In this document: positions 9,088 to 16,641 of the stretch, piece by piece | How positions within the stretch are numbered: the stretch's first letter is position 1 | Layout of the letters: every line of letters begins with the position of its first letter | Assembly: GCF_028609865.1 (NCBI RefSeq) | Contig: NZ_CP063194.1 | Span: 62,001-126,000, forward strand | Direction of reading: 5' to 3' | Source: Corynebacterium jeddahense | GTDB lineage: Bacteria; Actinomycetota; Actinomycetes; Mycobacteriales; Mycobacteriaceae | Length of the DNA: 64,000 nt | Position numbers and translations under genes: made by a program | The notes under the pieces: generated by a model | Databases searched by the model: none | Seen by the model: the letters and a program-made list of their open reading frames with translations, nothing else | What the model was told of the DNA's origin: nothing

Positions 9088-10236
9088 ATGCTCGACCGCA
9101 CAATCTGGTGGCACGTCTACCCGCTCGCGGCCCTCGGCGCGCCGATCCGCGAGACCCCCGATACCGCCCACCGCCTGCGTGCTTTGGAGCCGTGGCTGGA
9201 CTACCTCGTCGAGCTCGGCTGCAACGGCCTCCTCCTCGGCCCCATCTTCGCCTCCGCCACGCACGGCTACGACACGCTCGATCACTTCCGCATCGACCCG
9301 CGACTCGGCGACGACGAGGACTTCGATTGGCTTATCGACGCCTGCCGGCAGCGCGGCGTCAACCTCATGCTCGACGGGGTGTTCAACCACGTCGCGCGCT
9401 CCCACCCCTGGGTCGCGTCCGGCCTGGCCGGGGATACGGACTGGGAGGGCCACGGCGAGCTCGCCACGCTGAACCACGACGACCCGCGCGTGCAGGACGC
9501 CGTCGCGGAGATCATGCTGCACTGGCTGCGGCGCGGCATCGCTGGCTGGCGCCTCGACGTCGCCTACGCCGTCCCGCCCGAGTTCTGGCGCACGGTGCTT
9601 GCCCGGGTGCGCGAGGAGTTCCCCGACGCGATGTTCCTCGGCGAGGTGATCCACGGCGACTACGCGGAGATCGCCCGCGCCGGCACCCTCGACGCCGTCA
9701 CGCAGTACGAGCTGTGGAAGGCGACGTGGTCCTCGCTCGTCGACGCCAACTTCTGGGAGCTCGCCCACGCGCTCGAGCGCCACCCCACCGACGTCTTGCC
9801 CAACACCTTCGTCGGCAACCACGACGTCGACCGCGTCGCTTCAACAGTCGGCCCGGAGAAGGTGGTGCTCGCCGCGGCGGTGCTCTTGACGGTGCCCGGC
9901 ATGCCGTCTATCTACTACGGCGACGAGCAAGGCTTCACCGGCGTGCGCGGCGAGGGCTGGTCCGCCGACGACAGCGTCCGGCCCGTCCTGCCCGCGGAGC
10001 TCTCGCCCCTCGGGGCGTGGATCTACGACGAATACTGCGAGCTTATCGCTTTGCGACGTCGCCAAGCGTGGCTCACGCACTCCCACCTCGAAGTACTGCA
10101 CAAGACCAACGAGACGATCTCCTACCGCTGCGTCTCCGGCGAGAATTCCCTGCAGGTGGACCTCTGGCTCGACCCCGCGCCGGGCGTGCGCGTGCACGCG
10201 GGCGGGGAGGAGCTTTACAGCTGGATGTGGAAGTAG
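9088..10236 (+). CDS. Alpha-amylase family (GH13) glycoside hydrolase
   Basis: 382 aa with a (beta/alpha)8 catalytic domain. The three GH13 acidic residues are visible: nucleophile D157 (GWRLDV), acid/base E186 (FLGEV) and D246 (GNHDVDR). DGVFNHV is conserved region I. The protein is short for GH13 (usually 450-600 aa), with a small C-terminal beta domain and no signal peptide, so it acts in the cytoplasm on maltodextrin-like or trehalose-like alpha-glucosides. Exact specificity is not determinable. ATG 9088 is chosen from the leaderless -10 box; GTG 9070 is a weaker alternative. The 3' end overlaps the convergent secreted-protein gene by 22 bp. Confidence 0.85.
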   Translation: MLDRTIWWHVYPLAALGAPIRETPDTAHRLRALEPWLDYLVELGCNGLLLGPIFASATHGYDTLDHFRIDPRLGDDEDFDWLIDACRQRGVNLMLDGVFNHVARSHPWVASGLAGDTDWEGHGELATLNHDDPRVQDAVAEIMLHWLRRGIAGWRLDVAYAVPPEFWRTVLARVREEFPDAMFLGEVIHGDYAEIARAGTLDAVTQYELWKATWSSLVDANFWELAHALERHPTDVLPNTFVGNHDVDRVASTVGPEKVVLAAAVLLTVPGMPSIYYGDEQGFTGVRGEGWSADDSVRPVLPAELSPLGAWIYDEYCELIALRRRQAWLTHSHLEVLHKTNETISYRCVSGENSLQVDLWLDPAPGVRVHAGGEELYSWMWK

Positions 10237-10766
10237 GCGAGGATCTGCGCGAGCGCCGCCTGAAGCATCTTCAGGATGTCCGGCAGCTGCAGCGTGGTCA
10301 CGCCCGCGACCGGCACATCGAAGGACGGCATGCCCTGCGGCGTGAGGTTGATGCGCGCCGGGATCTGCGGCTGGATGGCGAGCTGGTTTTGCGGGTTCTG
10401 CTGTGCTGGCTTCGGCTGCTGGTTCTGTTGGTTCGCGGCCGGCTTCGGCTGCTGGTTTGGCTGCTGCGCCGGCTTGGCTGTGCCCTGCGTGCCTTTGAGA
10501 CCGCAGCGGGTGGCAGCGTCGTCGACACGCGAGAGCGCATCGAGGATCTGCGGGCCGCGGCTGTCGAACGCCGCGATGGCCTGCGCCTGGCGGGCTTTCT
10601 GCTGGTAGTCGGCGTCGTTGGTCCAGTAGCGGGCGGCCTGGTCGCAGGAGATCGGGCCGGACGGGAGCTTGGCCAGGGTGTCGTCGATGGCGTCGGCGTG
10701 CGCGGCGGGCGCGAGCGCGGCGGTGCCGGCGAGCGCGGCGGTGAGTGCGAGGGTGCGGTACTTCAT
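10215..10766 (-). CDS. Secreted Gln/Asn/Pro-rich protein, unknown function
   Basis: 183 aa from ATG 10766. The start is MKYRTLALTAALAG and the likely signal-peptide cleavage is after AHA. The mature part has two conserved-looking cysteines (ISCDQAA, ATRCGLKG), then a low-complexity Pro/Gln/Asn-rich linker, then a hydrophobic C-terminal segment (PDILKMLQAALAQILAYFHIQL). I do not recognise the family; a wall-associated or secreted protein is likely. CATACT lies seven bases upstream of the ATG, so the start may be leaderless. The open frame continues upstream through the palindromic repeat at 10831-10903, but that part is not coding. Confidence 0.7.
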   Translation of the reverse strand: MKYRTLALTAALAGTAALAPAAHADAIDDTLAKLPSGPISCDQAARYWTNDADYQQKARQAQAIAAFDSRGPQILDALSRVDDAATRCGLKGTQGTAKPAQQPNQQPKPAANQQNQQPKPAQQNPQNQLAIQPQIPARINLTPQGMPSFDVPVAGVTTLQLPDILKMLQAALAQILAYFHIQL

Positions 10767-10830
10767 GCGCGCCAGTATGTCACGGATGGGGCAAAAGTGA
10801 CAGGTGCGGCGTGGGCCCCGTCCCCTCGGC

Positions 10831-10903
10831 GCAAACCATGAGAACCAAACCACGAAAACCCGCCGAATTGGGGGATTCTCATGGTTTGCTTCTCATGGTT
10901 TGC
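10831..10903. repeat. 73-bp imperfect palindromic repeat, copy 1
   Basis: Two near-identical 13-14 bp units (AAACCATGAGAACC type) are followed by a short centre (GCCGAATTGGGGGA) and the same units inverted (TTCTCATGGTTTG). It is nearly the same as the copies at 12012-12084 and 62691-62764. This copy lies between divergent genes. It could fold into a long hairpin. Confidence 0.85.
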
Positions 10904-10964
10904 GCTCGGTGAGCGGCGACCACGCCCGTCCTGTAGCCTCCCTCGTGGGGAATGGAGGGGGCAC

Positions 10965-11978
10965 ATGAAGCCTGCACGAAAGCAAGAACTGCGCGCGCTG
11001 ATCGTCGACATCCGGGGTGTCGCCGCGACCGACACCGAAACGCACGCGCGCGTCCAAAGCGGCGCGTTGACGCAGCTCACGAAGTCGATGTACTGCGACA
11101 CCGAGGCGTGGAACGGGCTCAAAGACCACGAGCAAACGTTCCTCCGCTGCTGCGCCGCGTCGCGGCAGAGCACAAAGGCCGTGCTGGTCGGCCGCTCCGC
11201 CGCGCGCATCAACGGCGTCTGGGTGGTCGCGCAGAGCGAACCGGTCACGCTCGCCGTGCCCAGCGGCCAGCCGCCCTCCGTCGCCGGCAGCTGGACGGGC
11301 TACACCTACCGCTACATGCAACTGCCTATCGACGACATCCTGTCCGACGGCCCCCTCCGCTACACCAACGCGATCCGGACGGCCGTCGACATCGCTAGGG
11401 AGCGCGGCGTGCGCGAGGGAGTCGTCGCATTTGAGAGCGTGTTTTCGGGCCACAACGACATCGCCGTTGCCCACCTGCGTCTGGAATGCGAGGCGGTGAT
11501 CAAGCGGCTCGCCGGTACGAAGGGGATCGGCCACGCCCGCACCGCGCTCGCGCAGGCCACGCGCCAGTCGGACTCCCCGTACGAGACGCTGTTGCGCCTC
11601 ATTCTCGACGCCCACAGGGTTCCCTACCGCGCCCAAGTGAAAATCGGCTGGTTTCGCGTGGACTTCCTCGTCGCGGAGAACGTCGTGGTGGAGGTCGACG
11701 GCTGGGTGAAGTACGAAGACGTTCCCCACGAAGTGTTGCGCAAGCAGCGCCAGCGCGACGACTGGCTCAACGAGCAAGGCTTCGAGGTGCTGCACATTTA
11801 CACGGGCGACATACTTGGCGACGAAGCTTCGCTCATCAAACGCATCCGCCGCGCCTGGGAGAGGGGCCAGAAACGCCTCCCCATACTGGAGACGCCGAAG
11901 CAGTACGTGCCCAACGGCCCAGGCCGCCACGTCGAGCACGGCCCCGCCATGGCCGACCTGCTCCGCGCGATCTACTGA
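10965..11978 (+). CDS. AbiEi-like / DUF559 nuclease-fold protein
   Basis: 337 aa from ATG 10965, with GGAGGGGG just upstream as ribosome site. The N-terminal two thirds resemble the AbiEi-type, winged-helix-containing proteins common in actinobacteria (KAVLVGRSAARINGVW). The C-terminal domain of about 100 aa matches the DUF559/VSR-like nuclease fold: E207, D233 and E243-x-D245 (VVVEVDG) form a plausible PD-(D/E)XK site. Two relatives lie in the window (15726-16623, frameshifted; 47587-48576). The gene is flanked on both sides by direct copies of the 73-bp palindrome, as if carried with it. A role in restriction or phage defence is inference. Confidence 0.75.
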   Translation: MKPARKQELRALIVDIRGVAATDTETHARVQSGALTQLTKSMYCDTEAWNGLKDHEQTFLRCCAASRQSTKAVLVGRSAARINGVWVVAQSEPVTLAVPSGQPPSVAGSWTGYTYRYMQLPIDDILSDGPLRYTNAIRTAVDIARERGVREGVVAFESVFSGHNDIAVAHLRLECEAVIKRLAGTKGIGHARTALAQATRQSDSPYETLLRLILDAHRVPYRAQVKIGWFRVDFLVAENVVVEVDGWVKYEDVPHEVLRKQRQRDDWLNEQGFEVLHIYTGDILGDEASLIKRIRRAWERGQKRLPILETPKQYVPNGPGRHVEHGPAMADLLRAIY

Positions 11979-12011
11979 CCCCCGGCCCCCTGCTTTGCCC
12001 CCTTCTTCCCC

Positions 12012-12084
12012 GCAAACCATGAGAACCAAACCATGAGAACGGGCCGAATTGGGGGATTCTCATGGTTTGGTTCTCATGGTTTGC
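12012..12084. repeat. 73-bp imperfect palindromic repeat, copy 2
   Basis: Same structure and orientation as the copy at 10831-10903, and more perfect: both half-units read AAACCATGAGAA. It lies between convergent genes, 33 bp after the nuclease gene. The hairpin could serve as a bidirectional terminator, but there is no T-tract. Confidence 0.85.
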
Positions 12085-12087
12085 GGT

Positions 12088-12150
12088 CGGGGAGGGGTTG
12101 GAGGGCGGCGAGAGGGGCGAGAGGGGCGGGTGGGGCGAGAGGGGCAGGTG
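12088..12150 (+). other. G-rich intergenic tract
   Basis: A run of GGGG blocks separated by CGAGA-type spacers lies between the palindromic repeat and the M20 peptidase stop. At least six runs of three or more G are present, so a G-quadruplex is possible. No gene is visible. Confidence 0.45.
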
Positions 12151-12176
12151 GCGCGAAAGCGCGGAAACAACCAGCC

Positions 12177-13475
12177 CTACGCCCCGAGGAAGCGGCGGAT
12201 GAGCGACCGGTACGCCCGCGCGGTAAGGTCCACGTCCTCGAGGGCGACGGACTCGTCGTGGCTGTGCAGCTGTCCGAGCACCGACCCGAGCGTCTCGGAA
12301 CGCCCGTGGAGCGCGAAGCCGTAGCCGACGCCGCCGCTGCGGCGGGCGAAGCGCAGGTCGGAGCCGCCGGCGGCGATGGTCGGTACGACGGGGACGCCGG
12401 GGAAGAACTCGTCGAAGGTGGCGCAGATGGCGTCGAACAACGGCCCGGAAGTGGGGGAGACGGTGCCGTCCTCGCAGATCAGGTGGGTGATCTCCACGGA
12501 ATCGGCCAAGTCGCCGAGCGCCTCGACCAACACCTCGTCAACCTCCTCCTGCGTCTGGCCCGGCAGGGGGCGGATGTCCAGCTCGAGCCACGCCGTCGAA
12601 GGCAGGACGTTGATGGCGCCGCCGGCGCGCAGGACGGTGGGCGCGACGGTGAGGTGGCTCATCGCGTGGGAGTACTGCTCGAGCTCCCCGAACGCCGAGT
12701 AGCCGGAGCCGGACAGCAGCGCGGCCTCCGTTTCTGGGTCGAACTTCCAGGCTTTGACGTAGTCGTGCCAGAGGTCGTCGGCACGCAATGGCGCCACCCC
12801 GGCGACGCGCCGCGCGACCTCCGCGATCCGGGAGACCGCGAGGTCGCGCCCGTGCGGCGTGGAGCCGTGGCCGGCGTCACCGTGGACGGTGAGCCGCCGC
12901 TGCGCCGCGCCCTTCTCGCCGACGACGACAACGAGCGCGTCGGAGCTCACGGGCAGGTGCGAGCCGCCCTCCTCGGACAGGCAGTTCGCCCAGGAGAACG
13001 ACGCGTGCTCGGCGAGCCACTTCGCCCCGAGCCCGCCACGCGCCTCCTCGTCGGCGCAGGCCACGAACGTGAGGTCGCCGGACGGCCGCGCCCCAGACAG
13101 CGCCACGTCGCGCACGCACGCCGCCATCGCCGCGGTGATGTAGAGCATGTCGGTCGCCCCGCGCCCGTACAGCCGCCCGCCGTCGATCTCGGCGCCGAAC
13201 GGGTCGCGCGTCCACTTCGCCTCGTCGACGGGCACGACGTCGGTGTGGCCGAGCAGCGTGAGCGGCTCCCCGCCGTCGCCCTCGACGGTGAACGCGACGG
13301 AGACGCGACCGGGGTGCGGCTCGTAGCGCTCCACGCGCACGCCGGATCCGGCGAAGAACGCCTCGAGGGTGTCGGCGTTGCGCACCTCCTGGCCGGAGTC
13401 GGCGGTCAGGTCGTTGACACACCCGTTTTTGATCAGGTCTTGCAGCAGCGTCAGTGTAGTCTCGGTGAGGGTCAC
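12177..13475 (-). CDS. M20-family metallopeptidase (DapE/ArgE-like)
   Basis: 432 aa from GTG 13475. Dinuclear zinc ligands of the M20 family are visible: GHTDVVP, GRGATDM, ACADEEARGG (catalytic Glu plus ligand) and the C-terminal His in QLHSHDE. The dimerisation (lid) domain sits in the middle (GDAGHGSTPHG). Members hydrolyse N-acyl amino acids or small peptides. The length and the divergent TetR neighbour fit a generic M20 peptidase or acylase better than biosynthetic DapE (about 370 aa). The start is supported by TAGTCT eight bases upstream, a leaderless arrangement. The open frame continues far upstream, but this is antisense to the next genes and not coding. Confidence 0.85.
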   Translation of the reverse strand: MTLTETTLTLLQDLIKNGCVNDLTADSGQEVRNADTLEAFFAGSGVRVERYEPHPGRVSVAFTVEGDGGEPLTLLGHTDVVPVDEAKWTRDPFGAEIDGGRLYGRGATDMLYITAAMAACVRDVALSGARPSGDLTFVACADEEARGGLGAKWLAEHASFSWANCLSEEGGSHLPVSSDALVVVVGEKGAAQRRLTVHGDAGHGSTPHGRDLAVSRIAEVARRVAGVAPLRADDLWHDYVKAWKFDPETEAALLSGSGYSAFGELEQYSHAMSHLTVAPTVLRAGGAINVLPSTAWLELDIRPLPGQTQEEVDEVLVEALGDLADSVEITHLICEDGTVSPTSGPLFDAICATFDEFFPGVPVVPTIAAGGSDLRFARRSGGVGYGFALHGRSETLGSVLGQLHSHDESVALEDVDLTARAYRSLIRRFLGA

Positions 13476-13505
13476 GTAAGACAAGACTAATGATTGGGAG
13501 CTGGT

Positions 13506-14084
13506 ATGGGGCAGGATGTGACGGGGCGCCGCTCGGAGAGCCAGGACCCGAGGGCGGTCCGTACGCGCAAGTCGCTTGTCGACGCCACCGTCCGGCTCCT
13601 CCACGACTACCCAGTCGCCGACCTCAACGTCTCGCAGATTGTGAAGGAAGCGGGCGTGAGCAGGCAGGTCTTCTACCAGCACTTCGCCGACCGCGACGCG
13701 CTCGTGCTCGCCGCGGCCCAGGAGCTCGTCGTCGCGGCGTACCTGCGGTTCTCGGAGCGCTTCCGCATTGACAACGACTTCGTCGCCTCCGTCACCGCGC
13801 TCATGGACCCGCTGCGCGAGCACTACTCGGCCGTGACGCACCTGCTCGACTCGCCGATTCACAGCCGCCTCGACAACGAGGTCTACGACACGATGCTGCC
13901 GACGATGCGCGACCAGCTGCGCGAGCGCGCCGGGGAGCAGGACCCGCAGCTGATCGACGACATGGCGCGCTTCTACACCGCCGGCGCCCAGTCCGTGCTT
14001 GAGCAGGGTATTCGCGAGCACGACACGCCGGAACACATCGCGCAGCGCATGGAGGCTGTGCGGCGTGCCCTCATCCGTGACTAG
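13506..14084 (+). CDS. TetR-family transcriptional regulator
   Basis: 192 aa from ATG 13506, with GGGAG at 13496-13500 as ribosome site; a TTG at 13494 is possible but weaker. The N-terminal helix-turn-helix is typical: RKSLVDATVRLL, then VSQIVKEAGVSRQVFYQHFADRD. The C-terminal ligand/dimer domain is not diagnostic. It is divergent from the M20 peptidase with about 30 bp between starts, so it probably regulates that gene and itself from the shared intergenic region. The inducer is unknown. Its TAG stop overlaps the -10 box of the following amn gene. Confidence 0.88.
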   Translation: MGQDVTGRRSESQDPRAVRTRKSLVDATVRLLHDYPVADLNVSQIVKEAGVSRQVFYQHFADRDALVLAAAQELVVAAYLRFSERFRIDNDFVASVTALMDPLREHYSAVTHLLDSPIHSRLDNEVYDTMLPTMRDQLRERAGEQDPQLIDDMARFYTAGAQSVLEQGIREHDTPEHIAQRMEAVRRALIRD

Positions 14085-14087
14085 CCT
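14082..14087 (+). promoter_or_regulatory. -10 box TAGCCT built on the upstream stop codon
   Basis: TAG is the tetR stop codon and the start of TAGCCT, six bases before the amn ATG at 14094, which has no ribosome site. It is the same arrangement as at 9075 and 46201. Confidence 0.45.
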
Positions 14088-14093
14088 GGCCGT

Positions 14094-15437
14094 ATGGTCG
14101 TCGAGAAGCTTAAGGCCCTGTACGAAGCCTCGTGCGAGCTGGCACGCTCGGGGGACTTCGCGCGCTACAACGAGGTGCGCTACCCGAAGCTGACGGTGAA
14201 GGTGCGCGAGTGGCGCCCGATCGACCGCTCCGAGCCGTTCGGCTACGTCGACGAGGCCGGCACCTACTCCGCGGTGCTCTCGCGCCCGGACCTCATGGAG
14301 GGCTACCTCACCGCGCAGCTCGACGCGCTCACCTCGAACTACCCGTGCGAGGTGGAGGTGGGGTACTCGGACGTGGTCATCCCGCCCGCCTACATCAAGG
14401 GCATGCCGCCTATCGACGAGACCGCGAACCTGCCGCGCCCCACCCTGGACGAGGTGCACGACGCGATTGTCGACGGCCACTGGGACGCCTTCCACGGCGA
14501 CGAGAAACCGCTCTTCCACTTCGGGCCGCAGCGCTTCGACCTCGCGCTCGCCCGCCTCGAGCACTACACCGGCATCGAGGCGGACTCGCTGCAGCGCTAC
14601 ATCCTGTTCACGAACTACGCGATGCACGTGACCGAGTTTGTGAAGTTCGGGCTACGGGAACTGTCGGATCCGTCGTCCCGGTACACGCGCCTGGTGCTGC
14701 CGAGTGGGGAAACCGTGTCCGACACCGTGGCACTCGAGGACCTGGAGCTGGGCTCGAAGTTCCAGATGCCGCGCTACGACCTGGTCACCGAGGACGGCGA
14801 CGGCATCACCATGATCAACATCGGGGTGGGGCCGTCGAACGCGAAGACCATCACGGACTCGCTCGCGGTGCTGCGCCCGGAGGCCTGGATCATGATCGGG
14901 CACTGCGCCGGCCTCGACGCCCGCATGCGCATCGGCGACCTCATCCTTGGCAACGCGTACGAGCGCCACGACCACGTCCTCGACGACTACTTGCGGCGCG
15001 AGCTGCCCATCCCCGCCGTGCCCGAGATCCAGCGCACGCTGGAGAAGGCGGTGTCGAAGGTCTACGGGGCGGACGCGTCACTCATGCGCACCGGCACCGT
15101 GTTGTCCACCGGCGACCGGAACTGGGAATGGAAGGACCCGCGCGACCTGTGGGAATGGTTGCGCGGCTCCACCGCCGCGGCCGTGGACATGGAGTCGTGC
15201 ACCATCGCCGCGAACGGGTACCGCTACCGCGTGCCGTACGGGACCCTACTCGCCGTTTCCGACCTGCCCCTGCACGCCGTGCCGAAGCTGCCGGCCGGCG
15301 CCCAGGCGTTCTACTCCAACTCGAAGGAGGCCCACGTGATGTGCGCCGTTCGGGCGATGGAGAAGCTGGCGCGGCACCCTGAGCGGCTGCGGACGCGCAA
15401 GCTGCGGCGCGCGATCGGGGAGGTGCCGTTCCGGTAG
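14094..15437 (+). CDS. amn: AMP nucleosidase
   Basis: 447 aa. It hydrolyses AMP to adenine and ribose 5-phosphate in purine salvage. The N-terminal AMP-nucleosidase-specific domain (residues 1 to about 170) precedes a nucleoside-phosphorylase-like catalytic domain (about 190-440) with TMINIGVGPSNAKT, IMIGHCAGLD and VDMESCTIAANG. The last of these carries the Met-Glu pair that contacts ribose in this superfamily. Length fits the family (about 480 in Escherichia coli). It starts 9 bp after tetR but appears to have its own leaderless promoter. An inverted-repeat region follows its stop. Confidence 0.92.
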   Translation: MVVEKLKALYEASCELARSGDFARYNEVRYPKLTVKVREWRPIDRSEPFGYVDEAGTYSAVLSRPDLMEGYLTAQLDALTSNYPCEVEVGYSDVVIPPAYIKGMPPIDETANLPRPTLDEVHDAIVDGHWDAFHGDEKPLFHFGPQRFDLALARLEHYTGIEADSLQRYILFTNYAMHVTEFVKFGLRELSDPSSRYTRLVLPSGETVSDTVALEDLELGSKFQMPRYDLVTEDGDGITMINIGVGPSNAKTITDSLAVLRPEAWIMIGHCAGLDARMRIGDLILGNAYERHDHVLDDYLRRELPIPAVPEIQRTLEKAVSKVYGADASLMRTGTVLSTGDRNWEWKDPRDLWEWLRGSTAAAVDMESCTIAANGYRYRVPYGTLLAVSDLPLHAVPKLPAGAQAFYSNSKEAHVMCAVRAMEKLARHPERLRTRKLRRAIGEVPFR

Positions 15438-15497
15438 CGCGGTTCGGCGGGGCGGCGGTTCGGGCGTGGTTCGGGCGTGATGCGGGCCCCAGGAGCT

Positions 15498-15610
15498 CCC
15501 GTGCAGGTCTTTATATGCGTAAACGCTGGTAGAGCGTGTGTAAGTCACCTGTAATCGAAATCGCCCGTAACCCGTCTACCTGCATAAACGCATATGAAAC
15601 CCTGCACGGG
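15498..15610. repeat. Long imperfect inverted repeat
   Basis: The left arm, 15498-15534, begins CCCGTGCAGG...ATATGCGT. The right arm, 15574-15610, is its inverse, ending CATAT...CCTGCACGGG. The arms are about 37 bp with a 39-bp loop and are roughly three-quarters identical. It could be a small non-autonomous element or an RNA structure. It lies in the 288-bp gap between amn and the broken nuclease gene. Confidence 0.6.
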
Positions 15611-15676
15611 AGCGTTTGCGGGGGTGCGCGGCGATTCCCGGGAGCGTTTGCGGGGGGCACGGGAGCGTTTGTAGGG
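15608..15676 (+). repeat. Three GGGAGCGTTTG-type direct repeats
   Basis: GGGAGCGTTTGCGGGG occurs at about 15608 and 15640, and GGGAGCGTTTGTAGGGG at 15661. They sit directly after the inverted repeat, whose right arm shares the first GGG. No gene is visible here. Confidence 0.5.
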
Positions 15677-15725
15677 GAGCGGGGCGAATCCCGGAACGCG
15701 TGACCAGGGCCGACGCGAACCCCCA

Positions 15726-16623
15726 CTACCGCCCGCGCCGCCAGCGCTCCCGCACGGTGGCGATGAACTTGTCCGGGTGCCGCTCGAGGTAGCTCGGGGA
15801 GAAGCGCAGGATGGGGAAGCCGGCGTTGCCGATCCGGTCGGCGCGCGTTTTCTCGTTGAGCAGCGCCTCCTGCGCGGGGCCGTAGGTGGTGTCGTCGTAC
15901 TTGACTAGGCCGTCGATCTCGATGACGAGCCAGCCGTCGATGAGCAGGTCGACGCGGTAGCCCCACTCGGTGAGGGTGACGTTCGCGCGGACGTCGGTGA
16001 AGCCGGCGGCGAGGAGGAGGCCGCGGGCGTAGGACTCCGGGGCGGAGTCGGGAAGCGTGGAGGCGCAGGCCGCAGCGCGACGGGCCACAGGCTTGCCCGT
16101 GAACCGCGGCGAGAGTTCGACGAGTTTCTGCAGCTGGGCGGGGGTGTAGCCGCCGAATTTCACGAGCCAGTCGGCGGCGACGAGGGCGTGGGATGCGGGC
16201 GATGTCGAAGAAGGTCTGCAGCGTCGTCGTGGTGGACATCGCCGTGCCCCGCCGGATCTGGTCCTCGGTCAGCGTGCGCTGGATATACACGACGCCGCTC
16301 GGCCAGGCCTGCCGCGGCGGTACGGATTTGAGCACCGCGTGGACCTGGTCGAGCGGCGTGTTGGCCACCCACATGTCGTTGAGGTACGCCGACGCCCGCC
16401 CGGTGAGCACGGCCTCGCGCATCGACAGCCCGACGCAGTACGCCCGCGCCCAGTGCTGCTGGTGGATGCGCAGCGCGTCAAAGGCGTCGCGCCCGAGCGC
16501 GTGCGAGGTGGACAGCCGCACGAGCTCGCCGTCGAGCAATGCTTGACGACGATCGTTTCCGGGCTCGACGCACCCCCGGACGTCGATAAGCTGGTTGCGA
16601 ATACCGGTCTTCCATCCCCCCAT
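15726..16623 (-). pseudogene. Frameshifted AbiEi-like / DUF559 nuclease-fold gene
   Basis: Two overlapping minus-strand frames together make one protein related to the nuclease at 10965-11978. The 5' frame covers 16623 to about 16200 (MGGWKTGIRNQLIDVRG ... QTFFDIAR). The 3' frame continues as SHALVAADWLVKFGGYTPAQ through to RERWRRGR, and includes the nuclease core YRVDLLI-x-EIDGLVKYDD. The frames join if one base is removed from the GGG at 16197-16199 (CCC on the coding strand), giving about 298 aa. A one-base error in a short homopolymer could be a true mutation, a phase-variable tract or a sequencing error. Confidence 0.75.
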
Positions 16624-16641
16624 AAACCGAATAATCGCAAA

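Noticed and set aside
10831..10903. Small proteins beginning MVWFSWF or MVCFSWF around the palindromic repeats
   Set aside because: They arise from the repeat sequence itself; the real starts of adjacent genes lie further in, with proper signals.
12177..14627. A minus-strand open frame of more than 800 codons
   Set aside because: Only the part from GTG 13475 matches the M20 family; the rest is antisense to tetR and amn and is typical of open antisense frames in high-GC DNA.
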